DNA from: Noviherbaspirillum galbum
GTDB lineage: Bacteria > Pseudomonadota > Gammaproteobacteria > Burkholderiales > Burkholderiaceae_D
Reading direction: 5' to 3'
Assembly (NCBI RefSeq): GCF_010974945.1
Contig: NZ_JAAIVB010000046.1
Location: forward strand, 1 to 64,000
Length of the DNA stretch: 64,000 nt
Below, piece by piece: positions 37,344-47,059 of this stretch (positions within the stretch are counted from its first letter, which is position 1; each line of letters begins with the position of its first letter). The notes beneath the pieces were generated by a model. The model worked only from the letters and a program-made list of their open reading frames with translations. It was not told the DNA's origin and ran no database searches. The position numbers and the translations under genes are program-made.

Positions 37344-37390
37344 GATGTCTCCTCGTGTCTTGGTCGGTGAATGAATTGCGATGCGGTAGA

Positions 37391-38146
37391 TCATGGGGCT
37401 TGTGGTGCTGTCTTCTTCGTGAGTCCGAGATAGGTTTCGACGACCCTCGGATTGGCCGCGAGCGCGGACGCTTCGCCTTCGAGCGCGAGATCGCCGGTTT
37501 CGATGACATAGCCGTAATCCGAGACCTGCAAGGCCGCGCGCGCGTTTTGCTCAACCAGGAGGATGGCGACGCCGGTGCTGCGAAGTCCGTTGATGATGCG
37601 AAAGATTTCCTTGACGATCAGCGGTGCGAGGCCGAGGCTGGGCTCATCAAGCATCAGCAGCCTAGGCTTGGCCATCAGCGCGCGGCCCAGCGCCAGCATC
37701 TGGCGCTCGCCGCCGGAAAGCGTTCCTGCTTCCTGCGATGCCCTTTCCTTCAGCCGTGGGAACAGCTGGTAGACGGTGTCGAGCTGGTCCATGTAATGCC
37801 TCTCTCCCGCCCGCTTGCGCGGGTAGGCGCCAAGCCTCAGGTTGTCTTCCACGTTCATGGTGGAAAACAGCTCGCGCGTTTCAGGCACCAGCGACATGCC
37901 CCGCTGCACCCGCTCTTCCACCGGCACGCCTGCCAGGTTCTCGCCAAGGAAGTGAACGTTGCCGCGCGCGTTTCCCGAGGCCGGAAGGATCCCCATGATC
38001 GCCGCGAGGGTAGAGGACTTGCCGGCCCCGTTGGGACCGATCACCGACACGATGCGACCGGCTCCGGCGCGCAGCGATACCCCGTGTACCGCCTCCACCT
38101 TGCCGTAGCTGACATGCATGTCGTCGACTTCGAGTATGGTCTCCAT
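37391..38146 (-). CDS. ABC transporter ATP-binding protein, LivF-type
   Basis: ATPase subunit of the branched-chain-type importer, 251 residues. Walker A is [10 protein letters not shown], the Q-loop follows [12 protein letters not shown], the ABC signature is [16 protein letters not shown], Walker B is [13 protein letters not shown] and the H-loop is VEQNARAAL. LivF-type proteins pair with a LivG-type ATPase, which here is fused to the LivM permease. Nine bases separate it from the fusion gene, so translation is probably coupled. Confidence 0.94.
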   Translation of the reverse strand: METILEVDDMHVSYGKVEAVHGVSLRAGAGRIVSVIGPNGAGKSSTLAAIMGILPASGNARGNVHFLGENLAGVPVEERVQRGMSLVPETRELFSTMNVEDNLRLGAYPRKRAGERHYMDQLDTVYQLFPRLKERASQEAGTLSGGERQMLALGRALMAKPRLLMLDEPSLGLAPLIVKEIFRIINGLRSTGVAILLVEQNARAALQVSDYGYVIETGDLALEGEASALAANPRVVETYLGLTKKTAPQAP

Positions 38147-38155
38147 GCCCCTTCC

Positions 38156-39958
38156 TTATTCGATGCCGCCGAGGTAAGCCTCGAGCACCGCGGGATGCTG
38201 CTGGATGGTCTCCGGCGTTCCTTCCGCGATCTTGGTGCCGAATTCCATCACCACGAGCTTGTCGGTGAGGTTCATCACGAAATCCATGTCGTGTTCGACG
38301 ATAAGGATGCTCATGCCGTCGTCGCGCAGTTGCCTGAGCAAGGTCGCCAGCGCCTGCTTTTCCTGGTAGCGCAGGCCAGCGGCGGGTTCATCCAGCAACA
38401 GCAGCGCCGGATCGCTGCACAAGGCGCGCGCGATTTCCAGGATGCGCTGCTGGCCCAATGCGAGGCTTCCCGCCTCCGCGAACATCCATTCCTTCAGCCC
38501 GACCCGCTCGAGCTGGCATGCCGCCTCGTGCAGCAGCTTGGCCTCCTCCCTGCGGTTGAGGCGAAGCACGCTGGCCAGCACGCCGCCTTGCGGCCGGTAA
38601 TCGCCGCGCAGGTGTGCGCCAAGCGCGACGTTCTCGAGCACGCTCATGCCCGGCAGCAGTTGGACGTGCTGGAAGGTCCGGCCGATGCCGAGGCGGACGA
38701 TGTCGCGCGATGCAAACCGGCTGATATCCTGGCCCCGGTAAGCGATGCTGCCCGAGGTCAGCGGAAGAAGCCCGGTCACCAGATTGAACGTGGTCGACTT
38801 GCCTGCGCCGTTGGGCCCGATCAGGCCGACGATTTCTCCGGCATCCACGCCAAAGCTGACATCGTTCACCGCCACCAGTCCGCCGAACTGCTTCCTCGCG
38901 CGCTGCACGTCGAGGATGCGCTCGCCCGCGCGGGGCTTGGGGGAGCGTGCGATCGCGTCGGCGCGCGGGGGCGGCGCCGGGTTGGCTTTGTCGGGGAAAA
39001 GACGTCGCAGGTGGGGCCAGATGCCCTCCTGCGCATACTGCAGGAGGAAGATCATCAAGGCGCCGAAGACGATGATCTCGAAATTGCCGCTGCTTCCGAG
39101 CAGGCGGGGCAGGACGCTCTGCAGGCCGTCCTTGAGCAGCGTCAGCAGGCCGGCGCCAAGCACCGCGCCCCAGAGGTGTCCGACGCCGCCCACCACCGCC
39201 ATGAAGAGATACTCGATGCCGTAGCCCAGGCCGAAGGGCGAGGGATTCACCGTACGCTGGAAGTGCGCATACAACCAGCCGGAAATGCTCGCCAGCATGG
39301 CGGAGATGACGAAGATCGTCACTTTCATGCGCCGGGTATCGACACCCATCGCCTCGGCCATCATGCTGCCGCCCTTGAGCGCGCGGATGGCCCGTCCCGG
39401 CCGCGAGGCGAGCAGGTTGCGAAGGCACAGGATCGCCAGCAGGACGGCACCCCAGATCAGGAAATAGATGGCGCGCGGGGAGGCGAGGCTGATGCCGAAC
39501 AGGCTGATCGCCGGAATGCCGCTGAGGCCATCGTACTTGTTGAGCATCTCGGCGTTGCCGAAGATGAAGTAAAGGGAAATTCCCCATGCGATCGTCGCCA
39601 GCGGCAGGTAATGCCCGGACATGCGCATGGTGATCAATCCGATGAGGTAGGCCGAGATGACGGTGATCGCCAGTCCCGCCAGCAGGCCGAGCCAGGGCGA
39701 CACACCATGCCTGGTCGACAGATAGGCCGTTGCATAAGCCCCGAGGCCGACGAACGCAGCCTGGCCGAACGAGGTCATTCCGCCCACGCCCGTGAGGAGC
39801 ACCAGGCCGATGGCGACCAGGCTGTACAGGCCGATGTAGTTCAGCAGGTTGATCCAGTATTCCGGCGTCGGCAGCAGCGGCAAGGCGATGGCGATGCAGA
39901 GCAGCGCAACGGGAAGCAGAAGCGGGAGCGAAAACGCTTGATGGCGGATGTTTGTCAT
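38156..39958 (-). CDS. Fused ABC permease (LivM-like) and ATPase (LivG-like)
   Basis: A 600-residue fusion. Residues about 1-310 are the LivM-like membrane domain (several hydrophobic spans; GVGGMTSFGQAAFVGLGAYA is the family signature). A Pro/Ala/Arg linker near 325-350 follows. The rest is a LivG-like ATPase with Walker [14 protein letters not shown] (near residue 381), signature LALGQQRILEIARAL, Walker B LLLLDEPAAGL and VEHDMDFVMNLTDKLVV. Such fusions are known in betaproteobacteria, so this is unusual but not new. It lies 9 bases after the LivH-like gene. Confidence 0.93.
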   Translation of the reverse strand: MTNIRHQAFSLPLLLPVALLCIAIALPLLPTPEYWINLLNYIGLYSLVAIGLVLLTGVGGMTSFGQAAFVGLGAYATAYLSTRHGVSPWLGLLAGLAITVISAYLIGLITMRMSGHYLPLATIAWGISLYFIFGNAEMLNKYDGLSGIPAISLFGISLASPRAIYFLIWGAVLLAILCLRNLLASRPGRAIRALKGGSMMAEAMGVDTRRMKVTIFVISAMLASISGWLYAHFQRTVNPSPFGLGYGIEYLFMAVVGGVGHLWGAVLGAGLLTLLKDGLQSVLPRLLGSSGNFEIIVFGALMIFLLQYAQEGIWPHLRRLFPDKANPAPPPRADAIARSPKPRAGERILDVQRARKQFGGLVAVNDVSFGVDAGEIVGLIGPNGAGKSTTFNLVTGLLPLTSGSIAYRGQDISRFASRDIVRLGIGRTFQHVQLLPGMSVLENVALGAHLRGDYRPQGGVLASVLRLNRREEAKLLHEAACQLERVGLKEWMFAEAGSLALGQQRILEIARALCSDPALLLLDEPAAGLRYQEKQALATLLRQLRDDGMSILIVEHDMDFVMNLTDKLVVMEFGTKIAEGTPETIQQHPAVLEAYLGGIE

Positions 39959-39967
39959 GCCTTCGCC

Positions 39968-41047
39968 TCAGTGCTCGTCGTCCGCGTGGCGGCTTGTGAG
40001 CGAACGCCAGAGCAGCACTGGAATGATCAGGGTGAACACGATGACTTCCTTGAATGCGCTGGCCCAGAACGAAGAATAGGATTCCAGCAAGCCGACCAGC
40101 ACCGCACCGGCCGCCGCCAGGGGGTAGCTGACCAGGCCGCCGACGATCGCGCCGACGAAGCCTTTCAGTCCGATCAGGAAGCCTGAGTCATAAAAAACCG
40201 TGGTCATCGGGCCGATCAGCACGCCCGACAAGGCGCCGATCGCCGCCGCCAGCGTGAATGCCAGCTTGCCGGCCTGGTTCGTTCCCACGCCGACGAGCCT
40301 CGCGCCGACCCGGTTCACCGCTGTGGCACGCAAAGCCTTGCCGGAAAGGGAACGATCGAAATACAGGTAGAGCGCAACGATCAGCAATAGGGAAATCGCG
40401 ATGACGCTGAGCACCTGGCCGGAGACCGGAACGCCGCCGAGGTCCAGCGACAATTCGCTGAATGGCCGGGTGCGGGATCCTTCCGCGCCGAACACGAGCA
40501 GGCCCACGCCGGTCAGCACCAAGTGCGCGGCGACTGACACGATCAGCAGCACGAGGGTGGTTGCCTCGGACAGGCGCTGATAGGCAATCCGATACAGCAT
40601 GGGACCCATGGGGGTGACGATCAGGATTGCCAGCGCCGCCTGCAATGCCGCAGGCAAACTGGCCAGGGGAACGATGCGGCAGATGGCATGCAGCGCGGCA
40701 GGAAACGCCAGGTATTTCAATGCGAGAAGAAGCCAGGTCCGTGCTCCCGGTGAGGCGCCGTTCACTTCATTGCCTCGCTCGCCTTTTGCTGCCCGCCGGA
40801 AGACGTCGGCCGCTTCGAGCAGGAAGACTGCCGCCCCCATCGCCATGAGCAGCAAGGTGATCTGCGGCATCGCGCCGGACTGCATGCCGGCAAGGGTCAG
40901 CGCGCCGAACGACACGAACTCGCCCTGCGGAATGAAAATGACCCGCGTAACGGAAAAGACCAGGACGAGCGCGAGGGCGAGGAGGGCATACACTGCCCCC
41001 GATGTCACGCCATCCTGCGTCAGGATTCCTATGATTTGCCAGTCCAT
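39968..41047 (-). CDS. ABC permease, LivH-type, with extra internal region
   Basis: Membrane permease of 359 residues, versus about 290-300 for typical LivH. It has [20 protein letters not shown] and [13 protein letters not shown] at the N-terminus, then an added stretch (about residues 80-150) with a charged loop ([19 protein letters not shown]) and two more hydrophobic spans. The typical core then resumes and ends with [18 protein letters not shown] and [26 protein letters not shown] precedes the ATG at 41047. It is the first gene of the importer operon, whose promoter and MarR-type operator are at 41173-41225. Confidence 0.9.
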   Translation of the reverse strand: MDWQIIGILTQDGVTSGAVYALLALALVLVFSVTRVIFIPQGEFVSFGALTLAGMQSGAMPQITLLLMAMGAAVFLLEAADVFRRAAKGERGNEVNGASPGARTWLLLALKYLAFPAALHAICRIVPLASLPAALQAALAILIVTPMGPMLYRIAYQRLSEATTLVLLIVSVAAHLVLTGVGLLVFGAEGSRTRPFSELSLDLGGVPVSGQVLSVIAISLLLIVALYLYFDRSLSGKALRATAVNRVGARLVGVGTNQAGKLAFTLAAAIGALSGVLIGPMTTVFYDSGFLIGLKGFVGAIVGGLVSYPLAAAGAVLVGLLESYSSFWASAFKEVIVFTLIIPVLLWRSLTSRHADDEH

Positions 41048-41172
41048 CGCTCCTCCAGATCGGCTGCCATGCCGGTTTTCCGCCATGGCAACCTGTCGGA
41101 TGCGGGCTTTCCATTCGAGGTAGCCGCGTCACCCGCGTCTCCAACATGCGTCAGCGCCAATCTGTTGTCGAT

Positions 41173-41225
41173 TGTTATGGCGCATAACAGTTAGTCACTA
41201 TAATTAAGTCGAGTACCTAATGCAA
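41173..41225 (-). promoter_or_regulatory. Promoter and MarR-type operator of the ABC importer operon
   Basis: On the minus strand, TTGCAT (41225-41220) and TATAGT (41202-41197) are separated by 17 bases, with the -10 at 5/6 to consensus. The predicted start falls just before TGTTATGCGCCATAACA (41189-41173), a 17-base palindrome TGTTATG-N3-CATAACA. A repressor bound there would block the start of transcription. The same palindrome type occurs in the marR/monooxygenase intergenic region. Confidence 0.72.
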
Positions 41226-41282
41226 TAGTGGGAAACCTTGCCGTTCCGGGATTTGCCTTGGATCCCCGCTGGCTGGGGGCCG

Positions 41283-41765
41283 TCAATTGCAGAGCTGCCG
41301 AAGCAGCCGGCACAACTGGACCCGTTCGTCCGGGGTAAGCGCTCCGGAAATGCGCTCGTCGTGCTCCTTCACCATTTTCTTGACGCGCCGCAGCTGTTTC
41401 TGCCCTTCCCTGGTGAGCCTGAGCTGGTAGGAGCGCCGGTCGCCGGCGTCCTGCCTTTCCACCAGTCCCTGCGCCTCGAAACGATCGATGATCGAGACCA
41501 CGCCGGAACGGGCGATGCCCATGACTTCGGACAACCTGGTCTGGGAAATGCCGGGATTGTTCTCGATGATGACCAGGGAAGAAAAGCGTTGCGGCGTGAT
41601 GTCTTCCTCGCCAAGCGAGGCGGCGAAGTCTTCGTAGATCGAGAGTTGCGCGCGCCTCACGGCATAGCCGACGAGTTCATCGAGCACGTCATAGTCGATG
41701 CCTTCGATCCTGGCGTTGAAGTGCGCCAGTTCCTTGGGTGTTTCCGGATCCTTGTTCCGTCCCAT
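41283..41765 (-). CDS. MarR-family transcriptional regulator
   Basis: Winged-helix repressor of 160 residues. The N-terminal dimerisation helices (YDVLDELVGYAVRRAQLSIYEDF) are followed by ITPQRFSSLVIIENNPGISQTRLSEVMGI, the recognition helix ARSGVVSIIDRFEAQGLVERQ, the wing DAGDRRSYQLRLTREGQ and C-terminal helices. The ATG at 41765 has GGAG 6 bases upstream; a GTG at 41783 is possible. It is divergent from the flavin monooxygenase gene and shares their operator region, so it very likely controls both itself and the importer, with an aromatic or heterocyclic ligand as inducer (inference). Confidence 0.9.
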   Translation of the reverse strand: MGRNKDPETPKELAHFNARIEGIDYDVLDELVGYAVRRAQLSIYEDFAASLGEEDITPQRFSSLVIIENNPGISQTRLSEVMGIARSGVVSIIDRFEAQGLVERQDAGDRRSYQLRLTREGQKQLRRVKKMVKEHDERISGALTPDERVQLCRLLRQLCN

Positions 41766-41847
41766 GCCTGTCTCCGATGCCACGGTCCGGACGGGTGCGC
41801 GAACCGCCTTGCGGATTCCCGTTCGCCGAGCGCCTGTTGTGTATTGT

Positions 41848-41879
41848 GTTATGCGGATTAACTGTTATACAGTATAACA
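41848..41879. promoter_or_regulatory. Paired MarR-type operator between marR and the monooxygenase gene
   Basis: TGTTATACAGTATAACA (41863-41879) is a perfect 17-base palindrome, and immediately before it GTTATGCGGATTAAC (41848-41862) is an imperfect second copy. The sequence shares TGTTAT-N5-ATAACA with the operator at the importer promoter. A weak plus-strand promoter (TTGTGT at 41844, TATACA at 41866, 16-base spacer) would put the -10 inside the perfect palindrome. Confidence 0.7.
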
Positions 41880-41951
41880 ACCGATCCAACAACCACGCGC
41901 GCCGACGGTAATTTTGCTCCGGAATGGCGCCCGAACAACGAGGAGATATCC

Positions 41952-43196
41952 ATGAAGGTAGTCATTGCCGGGGCAGGAATCGGCGGATTGACGCTTGGAT
42001 TGATGCTGCACGAAAAGGGCATCGACGTCGAGATCCACGAGGCGGTCGGCGAGATCAAGCCGTTGGGCGTGGGCATCAACCTGTTGCCGCATGCAAGCAA
42101 GCAACTCTGCGACCTTGGCTTGGAGGAGTGTCTCGCCGAAAAAGGCATCGAGACGTCGACACTGGCCTATTTCAACAAGTTCGGCCAGGAGATCTGGCGC
42201 GAGCCCCGCGGCCGCGCCGCCGGATACGATTATCCCCAGTTTTCCATCCATCGCGGCGAGCTGCAGATGACCTTGCTGGAAAAGGCGCGAGAACGTCTGG
42301 GCGCGGATCGCATCCATGCCGGGCATGCCTTCCTGTCGTTCAGGCAGGAAGCCGACAAGGTCGTCTCTACCTTTTCGAATCGCGCCGACAATACCGAGTT
42401 CGAGGTCGAGTCGGACGTCCTGGTGGGCGCGGATGGCATCCACTCCGCGGTGCGCCGGTTCCTGTATCCGACGGGAGACGAGCCGCGCTTTTCGGGACGC
42501 ATGCTGTGGCGCGCCGTTACCCGGGCCGAGCCCTACATGGATGGCAGGAGCATGTTCATGGCCGGCCACCAGGACCAGAAGTTTGTCTGCTACCCGATCT
42601 CGGAATCCTTGCGCCGCCAAGGCGCCTCGCTGATCAACTGGATCGCCGAGCTGCGCGTTCCGCATGGAGAACTGCCGAAATCGGACTGGAACCGCAAGGT
42701 GGACAAATCGGTGTTCGCCGGTCCCTTCGCAAGCTGGAAATGGGACTGGATCGACATTCCGGCCGTCATCGACGCCGCCGAGGTGGTGTACGAATTCCCG
42801 CTCGTCGACCGCGACCCATTGCCGCGCTGGACCTACGAACGGGTAACGCTGCTGGGCGACGCGGCCCATCCGATGTATCCGATCGGGTCGAATGGCAGCG
42901 CGCAGGCCATTCTCGACGCGCGTTATCTGGCGGATTGCCTGTCGAGCGATCCCAACACGTCCTATGCGTTGCGGGAATACGAGGCAGAGCGCCTGCCGCG
43001 CACGGCCGGCATCGTGCTTCGCAACCGCATGAACGGACCCGAGCAAGTCATGCAGCTCGCGGAAGAGCGTGCGCCGAACGGGTTCCGCAACATCGATGAT
43101 GTGATTCCGCGCGAACAGCTCGAAGCGATCTCGTTGCGCTACAAGCGCCTGGCGGGATTCGACAAGGACTCGGTAGGTGCGGGGAAGAAGTCATGA
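41952..43196 (+). CDS. FAD-dependent aromatic-type monooxygenase
   Basis: Class A flavoprotein monooxygenase of 414 residues (UbiH/PhzS-like group) that hydroxylates or oxidises an aromatic or heterocyclic ring with NAD(P)H and O2. The FAD-binding GAGIGG is at residues 7-12, the DG motif VLVGADGIHSAVRR at about 155 and GDAAHPMYPIG at about 300, followed by NGSAQAILDAR, resembling the phenazine/salicylate-type members. GAGGAG precedes the ATG. The next gene overlaps by ATGA. The substrate is unknown, but the shared operator with the importer suggests it is the imported compound. Confidence 0.9.
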   Translation: MKVVIAGAGIGGLTLGLMLHEKGIDVEIHEAVGEIKPLGVGINLLPHASKQLCDLGLEECLAEKGIETSTLAYFNKFGQEIWREPRGRAAGYDYPQFSIHRGELQMTLLEKARERLGADRIHAGHAFLSFRQEADKVVSTFSNRADNTEFEVESDVLVGADGIHSAVRRFLYPTGDEPRFSGRMLWRAVTRAEPYMDGRSMFMAGHQDQKFVCYPISESLRRQGASLINWIAELRVPHGELPKSDWNRKVDKSVFAGPFASWKWDWIDIPAVIDAAEVVYEFPLVDRDPLPRWTYERVTLLGDAAHPMYPIGSNGSAQAILDARYLADCLSSDPNTSYALREYEAERLPRTAGIVLRNRMNGPEQVMQLAEERAPNGFRNIDDVIPREQLEAISLRYKRLAGFDKDSVGAGKKS

Positions 43197-43675
43197 TCGC
43201 TCCGAACGAAGCCACGTCACCTTTCGTGCCGGTGCTGAAGCCGGCAGGACGCATCGAGGTCAAGGTGGCGCCTCCGATGATGCTGGGCGAACTGGCGGGG
43301 ACCGAGCGGCGGCTGATTTCCATCCTCGGCGGCAGCGTCGAGGTTGCTGGCAGGGTCGGCCAGATCCTGCCCGGCGGCAGCGACCTGCAGGAAGTGCGTG
43401 CGGATGGCACGATCAGCCTGACGGCACGCTATGCCGCGGATTTTGGCGATGCGGGGAAACTGCTGATCGAAAATACCGGGCTGCGCCGCGAGAAGCGAGC
43501 CGGTGACGACTCCAGACCCGAAGGCGGCACGCCGGATGGAGGGCCTTATTTCCGCGGCGTGCTGCACTTCAGCGCGCCGCCCGGTGCGCTGCACTGGCTC
43601 AATGACAGCATCTTCGTCAGCAGCGGCGTGCGTGAGGGCGGCACGGTCTATCTCGACATCCACCAGGTTTGCTGA
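43193..43675 (+). CDS. DUF3237 family protein
   Basis: A 160-residue protein of the DUF3237 family, of unknown function and probably a beta-barrel with an internal cavity. Core motifs are GRIEVKVAPPMMLGE, the central GRVGQILPGGSDLQEVRADGT-type region, GGPYFRGVLHFSAPPGALHWLNDS and IFVSSGVREGG. The start overlaps the monooxygenase stop by four bases, so the two are translationally coupled. It may act on, or bind, the product or substrate of the monooxygenase; that is inference from the overlap. Confidence 0.85.
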   Translation: MIAPNEATSPFVPVLKPAGRIEVKVAPPMMLGELAGTERRLISILGGSVEVAGRVGQILPGGSDLQEVRADGTISLTARYAADFGDAGKLLIENTGLRREKRAGDDSRPEGGTPDGGPYFRGVLHFSAPPGALHWLNDSIFVSSGVREGGTVYLDIHQVC

Positions 43676-43693
43676 ACGGGCGCCGCAATATGT

Positions 43694-43726
43694 AAAAACA
43701 CCCTGGCGGCTCGCGCCGGCAGGGTG
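43694..43726 (-). terminator. Intrinsic terminator of rpoD
   Basis: CACCCTG (43699-43705) pairs with CAGGGTG (43720-43726), with an inner GCGG/CCGC extension. On the minus strand the hairpin is followed by UUUUU (43698-43694). It lies about 60 bases after the rpoD stop codon. On the plus strand the same hairpin could weakly end the DUF3237 transcript. Confidence 0.8.
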
Positions 43727-43788
43727 AGTATGTTTGGGGGACCAGCCCGGGCCGGACGGCCTGCGGGACGGTCAGGCCAGATGCGGCG

Positions 43789-46700
43789 TCATTCGCTTTC
43801 GATGAAGGCGCGGAGCTTGTCCATGCGCGTCTGCTGGCGCAGCTTGGCCATGGCCTTCGCTTCGATCTGGCGAACGCGCTCGCGGGTGACCTCGAGCTGC
43901 TTGCCCACTTCTTCCAGGGTGTGGTCGTCGACATTGTCCAGGCCGAAGCGCATGCGCAGGACCTTTCTTTCCTTCGGCGCGAGATCTTCCAGCACCTCGG
44001 CGATGGCCTTTTGCAAGCCGGCGCGCATCGCGGCGGCCTCCGGGGAAAGCGAGGGATCGTCGCTGATGAAGTCGCCCAGCACCGCATCGCCGTCGTCTCC
44101 GGCCGGCGCGTCGAGCGAAGCCGGTTCCTTGGCGATCTTGAGCACTTCCTGCACCTTTTGCTCGGTCATGTTCATCTTCGTCGCCAGCGTCGCGACATCG
44201 GGCTCCTGGCCGGTGGCGCTGACGGTCTGGCGGATGATGCGGTTCATCTTGTTGATGGTTTCGATCATGTGCACCGGCACGCGGATGGTGCGCGCCTGGT
44301 CGGCGATCGCGCGGGTAATGTTCTGCCGCACCCACCACGTGGCGTAGGTGGAAAACTTGAATCCGCGCCGGTATTCGAACTTGTCCACCGCGCGCAGCAG
44401 GCCGATGTTCCCTTCCTGGATCAGGTCGAGGAACTGCAGGCCGCGGTTAACGTAGCGCTTGGCGATAGAAATCACGAGGCGCAGGTTGGCCTGGGTCAGT
44501 TCGCGCTTTGCTTCCATGGTCCGGCGTTCGCCGGCAAGCATGCGCTTGCTGGCCTGGCGCAGGAGAGGCAGCGGCAAGCCGGCCTGCGCTTCGATGCCGG
44601 CAAGGCGGACCTGCTGGTCGCGGATGGCCGGGATCTGGCGCGCCAGCGTGGCGCTGTAGGGATAGGCCATGTCCACTTCGCGCTGGACCCAATCCAGGTC
44701 GGTCTCGTTGCCGGGAAAGGACTTGATGAATCGCTCGCGCGGCATGCCGCAGACATCGACGATGGTGGACAGGCGCTTTTCGATGGCGCGGACGTCTTCC
44801 ATGTGCTTGCGCACGCTGGAGCAGATCTTGTCGACGATCTTCGGCGTGAAGCGGATGCCGAGCAGCGTCTGGGTGATGGCATCCTGCGCGGCCCGGGCGC
44901 GGGCGCCCAGCAAGCCTTCCGGATCCTCGCGCATGGCGTGCGCCTGCTCCGCGATGTGCGTGAATTTCTGCAGCACGGCCGACTTCAGCTGCTGCAGCTG
45001 CTCGTCGGACATTGCCCCGTCGTCGCTCACTGCCGGCAGGTCCTCGTCGTCCGCGCCATCGTCGTCATCGGCGGCCCCGGACAGGGAAACGTCATCCTCG
45101 CCGCTCGACAAGCCGTCGACGATGCTGTCGACCGCAACCTGACCCGCCTCGATCTTCGGTATGAAGGCAAGGATGTCATCGATGGCGGACGGAATGGCGG
45201 AAATCGCGCCGATCATTTCGCGCTGGCCGTCCTCGATGCGCTTGGCAATCTCGATTTCGCCTTCGCGCGTCAACAGTTCGGCGTCGGACATCTCGCGCAT
45301 GTACATGCGCACCGGGTCGGTGCTGCGGCCGTAGTCGCTTTCGTCGGCGGCGATGGCGGTGTTGGCGATGGCTTCGACGTCGTCGTCGCTGGTGCCGGTG
45401 GCCACGCGGTCCGACAGCAGCAGCAAGGCGTCATCCGGCGCCTGCTCGTAGACGGAGATTCCCATCTCTTCGATGGTGCGCAGGATGCCAGCGATCGCTT
45501 CCGCCTCGAGGGCGTCTTCGGGAAGCTGGTCATGGATCTCGGCATGGGTGAGGTAGCCGCGATCCTTGCCCATCTTGATCAGCGCCGCGAGCTGCCGGCG
45601 GCGGTTGTCGAGGTTTTCCGACGATGCCTTGCCGCCGCGCGCGCCGGAACGGCGGGCGCGCGCCGCGCGCATTTCCGCGCTTTCGGCAGCGTTCCACTCG
45701 GCGACCTCGTCGCTGTCGGACACGAATGCGGAAGGCTTTCGGCCGCCGCGGGCCGAAGCGGCGTCGCCCGCGGGCGATTCCGGCTCGGCCGGGGCGGACA
45801 TGGCAGGCATTGCGACCGGGGTCGGCTCGGCTGGTTTTGCCGTCGCGGACGGCGCTGGCTGGGGCGCTGCCTTTGCCTGCGCCCTCGGCTGCACTTTCGG
45901 CTGCGCCTGTGCGGCCGGGCGCTTGCCGAGCACATGCGTCTTGCCCTTGACCGGGGATGGGATGTCTGGGGAGGCCGTGACCGGGTTGGCGTCCGGAGCG
46001 GCTGCAAGACCCGTTGCGAGCGGCTGACTGCCTTCCACGGCCTGCTCCGCCGGGACCTTGGCCGCCACGCGCGAGCGCTTGCGCACCACCACCACTGGCG
46101 GGGCCGAAGGGGCGGGCGGGGTAAAGGGCATGGCTTCGCCGGTGGCTTCAGTGGCCTCCGTGGCCTCCGTGGCCTCAGTCGCGTCAATGGCTTCGGCAAC
46201 ATCACCGGCTTCAGTAATCGCAGGCGCTTCAGCGGCGTCGGAGGTTGCCGCGTCTTGCAAGATAGCGGGCGCGGCGGTTGTTGCATCGACAGTTGCCGCA
46301 TCCAACGCGTCCTGCACGCCGGGAGCGGGTGTTGCCTCGCCGGTATCGGCAGCTTGCGCCGCAGCCTGGGCTGGCGGAGCATGCTCCGCCGGTTGCGACG
46401 CCTCCTCCGGAGAAAGTTCCTGTGCGGGCGTCGCTGTCGGAACGGCGGCGGGGACCACGGGAGCGACGGCAGGCGCCAGCCGGGACCGCTTGCGGATGAT
46501 GACCGGCGCGCTCGCGGCGGTCATGCCGCCTTCCGGCGTGTAGGCGGTGCGAACGTCGCGCACTTCGGTGTCGTCTTGCGCAAGGTCGTGCACATCTTCT
46601 TGCGCTTGAGGCAGGTTGTCGGGCAGGTCGTCGTTGTCCGCCCGGGCGTCGAGCGGGGCGACCGCGCGCCGCGCGCGCCTCACCACGACGATGGGGGTGC

Positions 46701-46818
46701 GGGTGGCCTTTTCCTGCGCTTCGGCGGCGGAAGAGGTCTCGGTCGATTCAGCGGGAACAGCGGTCGTCGCGCGCGGCCCGCGCGCAGACAAAGTCAGTGT
46801 CTTCGAATTTTCGTTCAT
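43789..46818 (-). CDS. rpoD: RNA polymerase primary sigma factor RpoD
   Basis: Housekeeping sigma-70, directing RNA polymerase to -10/-35 promoters. From the ATG at 46818 it has 1009 residues, several hundred more than usual (about 610-800). Region 1.1 is at about residues 405-465 ([16 protein letters not shown]), region 1.2 near 500-530 ([10 protein letters not shown]), region 2 near 750-850 ([44 protein letters not shown]), and region 4 at the end ([20 protein letters not shown]). The first 400 residues are an Ala/Pro/Glu-rich extension with three copies of a basic motif (see findings). It lacks the usual dnaG neighbour. A perfect TATAAT promoter lies 210 bases upstream. Confidence 0.95.
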   Translation of the reverse strand: MNENSKTLTLSARGPRATTAVPAESTETSSAAEAQEKATRTPIVVVRRARRAVAPLDARADNDDLPDNLPQAQEDVHDLAQDDTEVRDVRTAYTPEGGMTAASAPVIIRKRSRLAPAVAPVVPAAVPTATPAQELSPEEASQPAEHAPPAQAAAQAADTGEATPAPGVQDALDAATVDATTAAPAILQDAATSDAAEAPAITEAGDVAEAIDATEATEATEATEATGEAMPFTPPAPSAPPVVVVRKRSRVAAKVPAEQAVEGSQPLATGLAAAPDANPVTASPDIPSPVKGKTHVLGKRPAAQAQPKVQPRAQAKAAPQPAPSATAKPAEPTPVAMPAMSAPAEPESPAGDAASARGGRKPSAFVSDSDEVAEWNAAESAEMRAARARRSGARGGKASSENLDNRRRQLAALIKMGKDRGYLTHAEIHDQLPEDALEAEAIAGILRTIEEMGISVYEQAPDDALLLLSDRVATGTSDDDVEAIANTAIAADESDYGRSTDPVRMYMREMSDAELLTREGEIEIAKRIEDGQREMIGAISAIPSAIDDILAFIPKIEAGQVAVDSIVDGLSSGEDDVSLSGAADDDDGADDEDLPAVSDDGAMSDEQLQQLKSAVLQKFTHIAEQAHAMREDPEGLLGARARAAQDAITQTLLGIRFTPKIVDKICSSVRKHMEDVRAIEKRLSTIVDVCGMPRERFIKSFPGNETDLDWVQREVDMAYPYSATLARQIPAIRDQQVRLAGIEAQAGLPLPLLRQASKRMLAGERRTMEAKRELTQANLRLVISIAKRYVNRGLQFLDLIQEGNIGLLRAVDKFEYRRGFKFSTYATWWVRQNITRAIADQARTIRVPVHMIETINKMNRIIRQTVSATGQEPDVATLATKMNMTEQKVQEVLKIAKEPASLDAPAGDDGDAVLGDFISDDPSLSPEAAAMRAGLQKAIAEVLEDLAPKERKVLRMRFGLDNVDDHTLEEVGKQLEVTRERVRQIEAKAMAKLRQQTRMDKLRAFIESE

Positions 46819-47029
46819 TGGAAATACGTAAAACCTGCCTGGATTTCTCTTCGTGCTGGCCTTCGTGCAGCAAACTCTGTCGGGCACCGGCAAGGCGATA
46901 TGCAGACCACTTTCAAAAACGCCAAAACCTCTCCATGGACTGACTGTTTTTTCGTCAGACCGTTGTCTCTGATGGTTGGAAATTATTTGGCGGGGAAAGC
47001 GCGTTCTGCCAATTGGCAAAGGGACGCGG

Positions 47030-47059
47030 ATTATACCGGTCTTCGAGAGAACGCATCAA
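47030..47059 (-). promoter_or_regulatory. Sigma-70 promoter of rpoD with long leader
   Basis: On the minus strand, TTGATG (47059-47054) and TATAAT (47035-47030) are separated by 18 bases; the -10 is a perfect consensus and the -35 matches at four of six. A start near 47023 gives a leader of about 205 bases. A perfect 12-base palindrome, TGCCAATTGGCA (47007-47018), lies a few bases after the predicted start. Confidence 0.7.

Noticed and set aside
41048..41172. Operator-like half sites between the importer operator and livH
   Set aside because: Only TTA-rich fragments such as TTAG and TAATTAA were seen, without the 17-base palindrome spacing.
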